64,000 nt of DNA from the NCBI RefSeq assembly GCF_016901775.1, contig NZ_JACJKW010000011.1, positions 1 through 64,000 of the forward strand, in the 5' to 3' direction. This stretch comes from Intestinimonas butyriciproducens (GTDB lineage Bacteria; Bacillota; Clostridia; Oscillospirales; Butyricicoccaceae). Positions 16,534-23,149 of the stretch are shown piece after piece. Both the position numbers and the translations under genes were made by a program. The notes beneath the pieces were generated by a model that was not told the origin of the DNA, did no database searches, and saw only the letters and a list, made by a program, of their open reading frames with translations. Each line of letters starts with the position of its first letter. Within the stretch, counting starts at the first letter, position 1.

Positions 16534-18738
16534 TTAGAAGGTGTGGGTGGCCACCACTTCACCACGGTAGAGCAGCTCCAGCTTTTCCAGTTTGGGCTGG
16601 CCTTCCAGGGAGAAATAGAAAGTCTGGCCTGCATAAACCGGCTGGGTCACCTGCTGCCCATCCCCATAGGAAAGACGGAGGGAGGGCATGTTGTCCCACT
16701 GGCCGCCTACCGCGCCAAAGACCACCGTGTGCCCCGCAGGCCCCAGAACGGCGGCGGAAAGCCCATTTTCCGGCGGGGCCGGGCACTGGTTCTCGGTGAG
16801 GGGATGCCAGCGTCCATCACCGCTGCGCCGCTCCAGGCCGTGGGCCTGCAGCTGGGTGTGGTCCTTGTCCCAGGAAAGGGCCACATACCCCACACCGGCG
16901 GGGAAAATGGTCTCCAGTTCCCGGTGGGGGAAATCCCGCTGGAAATCGGCCTTGGGGCCAGAGGATAAGGGCCCGAATCCGGCGTTGCCCACGCAGTTCT
17001 GCCCCACATCGCCCGTCATGAACTCCACCATGCGGCGGGCCAGGGAATCCTTGGGTTCATCGGCCCGGACAACGGCATAGTTGTATCCGGCCAGGGGATA
17101 GCTGCCGTCGGCAATGGTGGCATCCGAAGGCACCACGCCGTCGATGGCCAGCAACTTGAGCCCGCCGGTGGAGACCTCATCCACCAGCCAGTAGTTGCGT
17201 GTGTAATAGTAATAGACGCTGTAACCGATGGCATAAGCGGGAGGATCGGTGCGCAACGCATCGGCCACATCGGTGAGGGCCGAGGACATGGCATAGGAAG
17301 TGAGCACATTGTTCACATCCGGGCTGAGGGACAGCTTGCCGCCCTCCAGGAAATAGTGCTCCATCAAAGCGTGGGAGCCGCTGTCCTCGTTGCGCCGGTA
17401 GGGGAGAAGCTCGGCATCCGGGCCGCCCAGCTGGTTCCAGTTCTGGTATTTTCCGTCCACATAGATCTCCTGGATCTGCTTTTGGGTCAGGCCGTCCAGG
17501 GAATTTATCTTGTTGGTGAAAAAGACCATGGCATCATAGGCGATGGGAATGAACTCCAGTTCCACACCGGCAGCCGCGGCCTGGGCCTTCAGATCCTCCG
17601 AGGGCAGAGTGGCGGCGAAGAGAATGTCAGCCTCGCCCTGGATGAGCCGCACATAGGAATCGTGGGAGGTGGAGTGCTCCGCCACATACTGGGGATGACG
17701 GCCACTGTTATGGAACAGCACGCCATACACCGCCTGGGTGTAGGGATAGGTGGAGGTGGAGCCATCCAGCACCGGCATCTGCTGGGAAAGGCCCCAGTCG
17801 ATGGCATACTGGGAGGGGTACCAGGGCAGCTGAATCCGGGCGGAATGGAGGAAGGTGATGGCTTCGCCCCGGGTGGCGATCTTGTCCCACTGGGCCAGAA
17901 GTTCCATTTTCATGGAGCCATCTTCGTTTGCCTGGCCGGTTTCTCTTTGGGTGAAAATGCCGATGTTCTCCCCGTCAAAAGCCAGGTAGGCGCCCAGGGC
18001 CCAGGCGGGGATGGAAGGGGCATCCGCCAGGGACAGATCCTGGGCCTGGCCCTTTTCCGGGATGGAGAGCCAACCGATGTGCTCCATGGCCCGGGCCAGG
18101 ATGGTGGTGAATTCGCCGCGGGTCACCGGGCGATGGGGGCACCAGTTGTCGTCCGCCGAAGCCAGACCGTGTGCATAGGCGGCGGCTGCGGTGGCGTAGT
18201 ACCAGTCATTTTGATCCACATCCTGGAAGGGAAGGACGGCGTCCTCCGGCGCTTCCAGGCTGAGCAGACGGCAGGCCAGAGCAAAGGCCTCGGCCCGGGT
18301 CAGGTTGGCCTTCGGGTTCAGGTTGCCCTGGGCGTCACCCTGGATGATGCCTCGCAGCTGAAGATCGCTGGTGCCGGCGGGGGAATCATAGCCCTGCTCA
18401 TCGCCCCACTGGACGACGCAGTCGGGGAAGCGGTGTTCCTCACCCTGGAAAACTTCCAGGGGACGGTCCTTTTCCGACACCGGAAGGGTGGCGAACAGGT
18501 AGCCCGCCAGGTAGTCGCTGGTGAGGGGGACCGGGTCTTTGGTATCGGCATACCGCAGGCTCAGCTGGCCCGCTTCTCCCCAGGACAGGCCGGAGCCTTG
18601 AGGGCAGGGGATACGGACGGTCACATAGCGGCCGCCCGGTTCGGTGCGTGTCCACAATTCTTCGGTGGGAGCGGGAGCGCCAAGGGCCATGGGGCTGATC
18701 AAAAGGAAGCAAAGGATGATGGCTGCAATCCGTTTCAT
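16534..18738 (-). CDS. Secreted SLH-domain protein with phosphate-binding (PstS-like) domain
   Basis: About 734 residues. Start ATG 18738 (AAGGAG 8 nt upstream; the in-frame GTG at 18747 overlaps the RBS). A signal peptide is clear (KRIAAIILCFLLISPMALGA). Residues about 125-300 hold S-layer homology segments (LTRAEAFALACRLL, VTRGEFTTILARAME, and a third weaker one), which anchor proteins to the cell wall. From about 320 to 620 the sequence resembles periplasmic-binding-protein type 2 phosphate binders (EADILFAATLPSED, DAMVFFTNKINSLDGLTQKQIQEIYVDGKYQNW, RNEDSGSHALMEHYFL). No pst transporter genes are nearby, so it may sense or scavenge rather than feed an adjacent transporter. Promoter at 18815-18787. 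Confidence 0.8.
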   Translation of the reverse strand: MKRIAAIILCFLLISPMALGAPAPTEELWTRTEPGGRYVTVRIPCPQGSGLSWGEAGQLSLRYADTKDPVPLTSDYLAGYLFATLPVSEKDRPLEVFQGEEHRFPDCVVQWGDEQGYDSPAGTSDLQLRGIIQGDAQGNLNPKANLTRAEAFALACRLLSLEAPEDAVLPFQDVDQNDWYYATAAAAYAHGLASADDNWCPHRPVTRGEFTTILARAMEHIGWLSIPEKGQAQDLSLADAPSIPAWALGAYLAFDGENIGIFTQRETGQANEDGSMKMELLAQWDKIATRGEAITFLHSARIQLPWYPSQYAIDWGLSQQMPVLDGSTSTYPYTQAVYGVLFHNSGRHPQYVAEHSTSHDSYVRLIQGEADILFAATLPSEDLKAQAAAAGVELEFIPIAYDAMVFFTNKINSLDGLTQKQIQEIYVDGKYQNWNQLGGPDAELLPYRRNEDSGSHALMEHYFLEGGKLSLSPDVNNVLTSYAMSSALTDVADALRTDPPAYAIGYSVYYYYTRNYWLVDEVSTGGLKLLAIDGVVPSDATIADGSYPLAGYNYAVVRADEPKDSLARRMVEFMTGDVGQNCVGNAGFGPLSSGPKADFQRDFPHRELETIFPAGVGYVALSWDKDHTQLQAHGLERRSGDGRWHPLTENQCPAPPENGLSAAVLGPAGHTVVFGAVGGQWDNMPSLRLSYGDGQQVTQPVYAGQTFYFSLEGQPKLEKLELLYRGEVVATHTF

Positions 18739-18786
18739 ATGATTCACTCCTTTTCTCGCTCAGAAGAACATGGGAAGCTTTGCATC

Positions 18787-18815
18787 ATTGTATCACTCTA
18801 CTCTAATGAAGTCAA
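18787..18815 (-). promoter_or_regulatory. Promoter of the SLH/PstS-like gene
   Basis: TTGACT (18815-18810), 17-nt spacer, TACAAT (18792-18787) on the minus strand. Confidence 0.8.
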
Positions 18816-18817
18816 TC

Positions 18818-19344
18818 CAGGCAGCGTGACGGTCCGGTGTCCGGACCAGCGTGCCGCTGGACCCGTTCCTGTCTCCGGTGGGGATGCGCTGTTTGCCATA
18901 TTGCTCCGGTGCTGGCGAGCCAACCCCGGAAGGGGCTAGGATGCAATCCTTGCCAAGCGGACACAACCGGCCCTGGTTCTGTTGCCGGGCGCGGGAGCAC
19001 CGCAGCCCCCCTTGTGCAAAGGGGGGACAGCATGGCAGGGCCATGCAGGGGGGATTGCAAAGCCAGGCAAATAATTCAGCTGGGTGCTGTGATCGGGTGC
19101 GGGAGCACCGCTTGGCCGTCCCGACACGGGACCGGGAGCACCGCTTGGGTGCGGCGGCTCGCCGTCAATCCCTCAGTCGGCGTTCGCCGACAGCTCCCTT
19201 TGCACAAGGGAGCCGTCTTTGCCTTTCTGCATCGGGCTTGCCAACTGCACAACAAAAAGCTCCCCCATCGGGGGAGCTTTTTTGCATTTGGCTTCGTTCT
19301 GTTGCTCAGCGCGGGAGCGCAGTATGGGTGCAGCGTCACGCTGC
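18818..19344. repeat. Mosaic intergenic repeat block between the SLH gene and trxA
   Basis: No gene. Half hairpin GCAGCGTGAC (18821-18830) joined to H15 GTCCGG-TGT-CCGGAC (18832-18846), which shares a base with CCAGCG-TGC-CGCTGG (18846-18860); V hairpin (about 18909-18932); P module (19010-19065); GTCCCG-ACA-CGGGAC (19118-19132); P-like unit AATCCCTCAGTCGGCG-type (about 19170-19220); terminator (19254-19283); reversed G-box (about 19296-19325); GCAGCG-TCA-CGCTGC (19330-19344) whose last base is the trxA stop. Confidence 0.85.
19254..19283. terminator. Bidirectional intrinsic terminator downstream of trxA
   Basis: AAAAAGCTCCCCC, loop ATC, GGGGGAGCTTTTTT; in minus orientation it follows the trxA stop by about 60 nt. 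Confidence 0.85.
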
Positions 19345-19652
19345 TAGAACAAACGGCTGATTTCGTCCAGGGGATGGACGCCCACCATACGCTCTTTGGC
19401 TTCGCCGTTTTCAAAGAGGATCAGGGTGGGGATGCTCATCACCCGGAATTTCCGGGCCACATCCTGGTTCTGATCCACATCGATCTTCACGATCTCGCAG
19501 TTTGCCGGCAGCTTCTCCGACAGCTCTTCCAGCATGGGGGCCAGCATCTTGCAGGGGCCGCACCAGGTGGCGAAAAAGTCCACCAACACCTTCTTGCCCG
19601 GCTGGCGGGTCACTTCATCAAACTGATCCTGGGTAATGTGCTTGACTGCCAT
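19344..19652 (-). CDS. trxA: Thioredoxin
   Basis: 102 residues, normal size. Active site WCGPC with C31 and C34 in FFATWCGPCKM; conserved cis-Pro region MSIPTLILFENG later. General cytosolic disulfide reductant. RBS AAGGAGG upstream of ATG. Monocistronic, with a near-consensus promoter upstream and a terminator downstream. Divergent from mrnC-yitT. The stop TAG shares its G with a GCAGCG-TGA-CGCTGC hairpin. Confidence 0.97.
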   Translation of the reverse strand: MAVKHITQDQFDEVTRQPGKKVLVDFFATWCGPCKMLAPMLEELSEKLPANCEIVKIDVDQNQDVARKFRVMSIPTLILFENGEAKERMVGVHPLDEISRLF

Positions 19653-19729
19653 AACAAATATCCTCCTTTGTTCTTCGGGGCTGTTGGTTCAGAAAGTTTA
19701 CAAAATTCATCTACATTCCTACTGTAACA

Positions 19730-19758
19730 ATCATACTACCAGTTAGCGCCTTTGTCAA
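19730..19758 (-). promoter_or_regulatory. Promoter of trxA
   Basis: TTGACA (19758-19753), 17-nt spacer, TATGAT (19735-19730), about 80 nt upstream of the start codon. Confidence 0.85.
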
Positions 19759-19811
19759 TAGCTTTCCCCAAAAAGAGCAAAAAATTTTCCAAAAGGGAGA
19801 GAGGAAGGGAG

Positions 19812-19840
19812 TTTTCCATGGGAGAGATTTGTGATACAAT
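19812..19840 (+). promoter_or_regulatory. Candidate extended -10 promoter of mrnC-yitT
   Basis: TGATACAAT: TG of an extended -10 followed by TACAAT (19835-19840); weak -35 TTTTCC (19812-19817) at 17 nt. Confidence 0.5.
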
Positions 19841-19945
19841 AGCCATAACCTTCCGGAGGAAGCGGGAGGAAAACGGTGGGGGAATGCCCCCAAGGAGGAA
19901 CTGGTTACGGACTTATTTTTCCCAGAACTGTCAAAAGAGGAGCTG

Positions 19946-20332
19946 ATGGGTCTGAGCAGTCTGGCCCTGGCCCATGTGGGCGACGGGGTCTATGAGCTTC
20001 TGGCCCGCACCTATGTGGTGGAACAGAAGGGGGGCCTTGCCCGGCAGATGCATCAGCGGACGGTGGAACTGGTGCGGGCCCAGACCCAGGCCCGGGCCAT
20101 CCGGGGGCTTTTGCAGGAAAATGCCCTCACCGAGGAAGAAAAGCAGGTCTTTCTCCGTGGGCGCAACTGCCACTCCCACGCTGCCCCCAAAAGCGCATCG
20201 CCGGAGGATTATGCCCATGCCACCGGCCTGGAAGCTTTATTCGGCTGGCTCTATCTCACCGGGCAAAAAGAGCGGGTCTGCCTGCTGTTTCAGCAGATTC
20301 TCGCCATGAAGCCCTGGAAAAAGGAGGAATAA
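19946..20332 (+). CDS. mrnC: Mini-ribonuclease 3 (start uncertain)
   Basis: 128 residues from ATG 19946. Matches the RNase III-like catalytic fold without dsRNA-binding domain that matures 23S rRNA: LALAHVGDGVYELL carries the catalytic Asp, with RGRNCHSHAAPKS and TGLEALFGWLYL typical. The frame stays open upstream and encodes LFFPELSKEEL just before this ATG, which looks like the expected family N-terminus, and AAGGAGG sits at 19892-19898, yet no ATG/GTG/TTG follows it in frame. ATG 19946 has its own GAGG 5 nt upstream. The real start may be non-canonical near 19901-19907. yitT follows after 2 nt. Confidence 0.88.
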   Translation: MGLSSLALAHVGDGVYELLARTYVVEQKGGLARQMHQRTVELVRAQTQARAIRGLLQENALTEEEKQVFLRGRNCHSHAAPKSASPEDYAHATGLEALFGWLYLTGQKERVCLLFQQILAMKPWKKEE

Positions 20333-20334
20333 CT

Positions 20335-21201
20335 ATGCGAAAGACCCTGGAAAACCCCAAAGTCAGCCTGATGATGGATTATTTGCTCATTGTGCTGGGC
20401 TCCTGCGTGTTTGCTTCGGGCATCGCCATCTTTATCAAACCTGCCATGATCTCCATGGGCGGCGTGGCCGGTATCGCTTTGATCGGCAACTACCTCACCG
20501 GCCTGCCTCTGGGCGTGGCCAGCATTGTGCTCAATGTGCCCCTGTTTATTTTCGGCTACAAACTGCTGGGCCGGGAATTTTTCTTTAAAACCATCGTTTC
20601 GTCGGTGTCCTATTCCCTGTTCATCGACATTGTGGGGCCCTTTTTGCCCCTGTTCGAAGGGGATCGGCTGCTGGCTGCTTTGTATGGCGGTATCATCCTG
20701 GGGGCCGGCATCGGCATGGTGTTCAAATGGGGCGGTACCTCCGGCGGCACCGATATCCTGGCCAAGTATCTGAATGTGAAGTTCGATATCAGCATCGGCA
20801 ACGCCAACCTGGTGATGAACGGCATCGTCATCCTGGCCTGCTCCCTGATTTATAAGAGCGTGGAAAGCGCCCTGTATGCCATTATCGTCCAGTATCTCAC
20901 CGGCGTGATCATCAACGCCATGGTGGACGGCTCCGACCGGCAGAAGGAAGGGCTGATCATCACAAACAAGCCGGAGGAGATGGCCCAGGTGATCCTGGAG
21001 AACCTCCAGCGGGGCTGCACCGGCTTCGGCGGCAAGGGTATGTACACCGGCGAGGAAAAGACCGTGCTGATGGTGGTGGTGCGCCGCCACGAGATCTCGG
21101 CCCTGAAAAAGCTGGTGCATCAGGTGGATCCCCAGTGCTTTATGCTCATTTCTGAGGTGAGCGAGGTCTTTGGCACCCACTTCAAAACCTACAACAAATA
21201 A
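20335..21201 (+). CDS. YitT-family membrane protein with DUF2179 domain
   Basis: 288 residues. About five hydrophobic segments in residues 15-190 (YLLIVLGSCVFASGIAIFI at the start), with the family patterns GGVAGIALI and GGTSGGTDILAKYL, then a soluble C-terminal DUF2179 domain (GMYTGEEKTVLMVVVRRHEI). Members are widespread in Firmicutes; the transported or sensed molecule is not established. Begins 2 nt after mrnC with RBS AAAGGAGG inside mrnC's end. Followed by a repeat hairpin and a strong terminator. Confidence 0.9.
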   Translation: MRKTLENPKVSLMMDYLLIVLGSCVFASGIAIFIKPAMISMGGVAGIALIGNYLTGLPLGVASIVLNVPLFIFGYKLLGREFFFKTIVSSVSYSLFIDIVGPFLPLFEGDRLLAALYGGIILGAGIGMVFKWGGTSGGTDILAKYLNVKFDISIGNANLVMNGIVILACSLIYKSVESALYAIIVQYLTGVIINAMVDGSDRQKEGLIITNKPEEMAQVILENLQRGCTGFGGKGMYTGEEKTVLMVVVRRHEISALKKLVHQVDPQCFMLISEVSEVFGTHFKTYNK

Positions 21202-21481
21202 AGCCAGAGCCTTCGCTGCGGCGAAGGCTAGCAAAAAAACAGGCCCCATGGGAACTTGCTTCCCGGGGCCTGTTTTTTTGCTATTGGCGGCGTGTTATTT
21301 CGGCATAAAGCCGAAATAACCATCAGGACGGTAGGTGACGCCGCCCCTGGCTTTCGGGGAAAAACTAGGTTTTTCCCCGACCTTTTTCGCGCCCCAGGCG
21401 GGGCAGTGTGACAGTACCAAGCGCATACAACCAGCCCAGCGCGGGAGCGCAGGAACGGGAGCGGCGGCTCGCCGCCCGGGG
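21202..21481. repeat. L-module repeat with a terminator in its variable slot
   Basis: AGCCTTCGC/GCGAAGGCT hairpin (about 21209-21230), then the terminator (21233-21279) where other copies have a CCCGGCGG hairpin, then GGCGGCGTGTTATTTCGGC with its complement, and the palindrome with arms GGGGAAAAAC/GTTTTTCCCC (21356-21378). A GGCGGCTCGCCGCC hairpin near 21465-21480 abuts the next gene's stop. Confidence 0.85.
21233..21279 (+). terminator. Intrinsic terminator of mrnC-yitT
   Basis: AAAAAAACAGGCCCC, inner GGGAA/TTCCC pair, GGGGCCTGTTTTTTT. Symmetric, so it can also act on the opposite strand. Confidence 0.9.
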
Positions 21482-22009
21482 TCACCGGCTGACCAATTTC
21501 AATAAGCGGGGCCGGTTGTATCGCTGCATGATGACAAACAAGCTGTCCACCAGAGCGGACAGAAAAGAAGTGGCCAGGAACACACCGGCCGGGCGAAACC
21601 AGAAAGCAAGGCCCACCGGCAAAAAACTCAGAACAATAATGATCTCGTGCACGATCTCGGCCTGGCAGCCAGCCTTTATGATTTCGGTGATGCTGTGCGT
21701 TCTGATGTCGAAATACGCCGCTTCATAGGTGGGCATATGGTTTTTCCATTTTTTCACCCGGATTGTCCGGTATAGAAAGGGTTCGAACCGTCGTGGCCGG
21801 AACCATGGCTTGGTGTAATCCACATTGTTCTGCAATGTGTGATCCAAAAGCCGCCCCACCCCCAGACGCATCCAGAAATGGTAGGCTGTCACGGCGAAGG
21901 TGATGCACAAGGTCTCCCAAAGCCCTCCGCCTATGGTGAAACGGAAAAACAGGCTGATCAGGAACAGAACGAGGAAAACAAGGGCCAGGCGTATCATGCA
22001 GCGTTTCAT
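21482..22009 (-). CDS. CrtO-like acyltransferase family membrane protein
   Basis: 175 residues with four hydrophobic stretches. It resembles the glycosyl-4,4'-diaponeurosporenoate acyltransferase (CrtO) family: YHFWMRLGVG, VKKWKNHMPTYEAAYFDIRTHS, CQAEIVHEIIIVLSFLP and the C-terminal FVIMQRYNRPRL. Staphylococcal CrtO acts in staphyloxanthin synthesis, but no carotenoid genes are present here, so the substrate is probably another lipid or unknown. Transcribed divergently from the holin-like gene; promoter with TATAAT just upstream. Confidence 0.75.
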   Translation of the reverse strand: MKRCMIRLALVFLVLFLISLFFRFTIGGGLWETLCITFAVTAYHFWMRLGVGRLLDHTLQNNVDYTKPWFRPRRFEPFLYRTIRVKKWKNHMPTYEAAYFDIRTHSITEIIKAGCQAEIVHEIIIVLSFLPVGLAFWFRPAGVFLATSFLSALVDSLFVIMQRYNRPRLLKLVSR

Positions 22010-22039
22010 AGGGTATCACCAGATTGGAATTTTGGTTTT

Positions 22040-22068
22040 ATTATACTGCATCTGACTGTGGTTGTCAC
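22040..22068 (-). promoter_or_regulatory. Promoter of the CrtO-like gene
   Basis: GTGACA (22068-22063), 17-nt spacer, TATAAT (22045-22040), 31 nt upstream of the start. Confidence 0.7.
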
Positions 22069-22128
22069 GGCTCCGCATAGATTGGGGAAGGGGCGGGAAG
22101 CACTTCCGTCCCGGAAAGGAGGGGGAAG

Positions 22129-22608
22129 ATGAATACGGAGCAAGCGGGGGGCATGGGAAAAACCGCCCTGAGCCTGGCGGCGGCCCTGGTGTCCTTTGAC
22201 GGCTGGCTGTGGCGGCTGAGCCTGATCCATCTGGGGTGCATTGCCCTGGATTTGCTCACCTTCACTTTGGTCTGCCGGAAAAACGGCGAGAGGGGAAAGG
22301 GACTGGTGCGCTCCAGGTTATGGGTCAAGCTGGGCGGGATCATCGCCGCGATGACCGCTGCCCTGGCCGACGGTATGCTGCGCATGATCCTTCTGCGTCT
22401 GCCCATGGAGCTGCCTTTTGAATATACCACCCTGCTTTGCCCGGTGGTGATGGTGTGGTATATCCTCACCGAGCTGGGAGGCATCCTTTTGGAAGTGGCG
22501 CGCCTTGGCACCGTGGTGCCGCCTTTTCTCACCCGGGCCTTCGCCAACCTGGCCTCCCAGGCATCCGATATGGGAAATCAGAGGTCCGGCGGCGAGCCGC
22601 CAGCGTGA
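22129..22608 (+). CDS. Phage holin-like membrane protein (Phage_holin_4 type)
   Basis: 159 residues; hydrophobic segments near residues 31-50, 66-85 and 102-125. Pattern (LDLLTFTLVCRKNGERGKGLVRSRLWVKLGGIIAAM, then YTTLLCPVVMVWYILTELGGILLEVARLG and PPFLTRAF, quoted in parts: ALDLLTFTL, WVKLGGIIAA, ILTELGGILLE) resembles holins of toxin-secretion/lysis systems. Stand-alone homologues occur in Clostridia chromosomes, so it may be domesticated. RBS AGGAGGG precedes ATG. The tail RSGGEPPA and the stop TGA are read from two repeat hairpins; the TGA is the loop of CCAGCG-TGA-CGCTGG. Confidence 0.65.
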   Translation: MNTEQAGGMGKTALSLAAALVSFDGWLWRLSLIHLGCIALDLLTFTLVCRKNGERGKGLVRSRLWVKLGGIIAAMTAALADGMLRMILLRLPMELPFEYTTLLCPVVMVWYILTELGGILLEVARLGTVVPPFLTRAFANLASQASDMGNQRSGGEPPA

Positions 22609-22659
22609 CGCTGGACCCAAGCGGTGCTCCCGCACCCGATCATACAACCGAAGAGAGAT

Positions 22660-22696
22660 GACAAAAAGCCCCCTTTTTCACAAGGGGGCTTTTGTC
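22660..22696. terminator. Intrinsic terminator downstream of the holin-like gene
   Basis: GACAAAAAGCCCCCTT, loop, AAGGGGGCTTTTGTC. Confidence 0.75.
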
Positions 22697-22901
22697 ACAC
22701 ACTTTGCCAGGATTGCACCCCGGTCCGGTGTCCGGACAGCCATACTCTCTTTGCTGCCCGGCATGCAACCGGCCATTTCTGCGGCACCCGGCCAGGATTG
22801 CACCCCGGGTCCGGTGTCCGGACGGCCATACTCTCTTTGGTCCGGTGTCCGGACAGCCAAGCGGTGCTGCCGCACCCAGCGACAGAACTTAGGACAAAGC
22901 C

Positions 22902-22930
22902 AAAAAAGCCTCCCGGGTGGGAGGCTTTTT
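22902..22930. terminator. Intrinsic terminator downstream of tex
   Basis: AAAAAAGCCTCCC, loop GGGT, GGGAGGCTTTTT; follows the tex stop by about 220 nt on the minus strand. Confidence 0.75.
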
Positions 22931-23149
22931 GTCCAGTGTCTGGGACAATCCCCCCGGCATGGCTTTGCCATGCTGTCCCCCCTTTGCACAAGGGGGGTCC
23001 GGTGTCCGGACGGCCATACTCTCTTTGCTGCCCGGCATGCAACCGGCCATTTCTGCGGCACTGGGCGAAGATTGCAAAGCAGCCCCTTCCGGGTGATGGT
23101 TTATCACACCCGGAGCACCGAGGAAAACAACGCAGAGGGCCTGAGAGAG

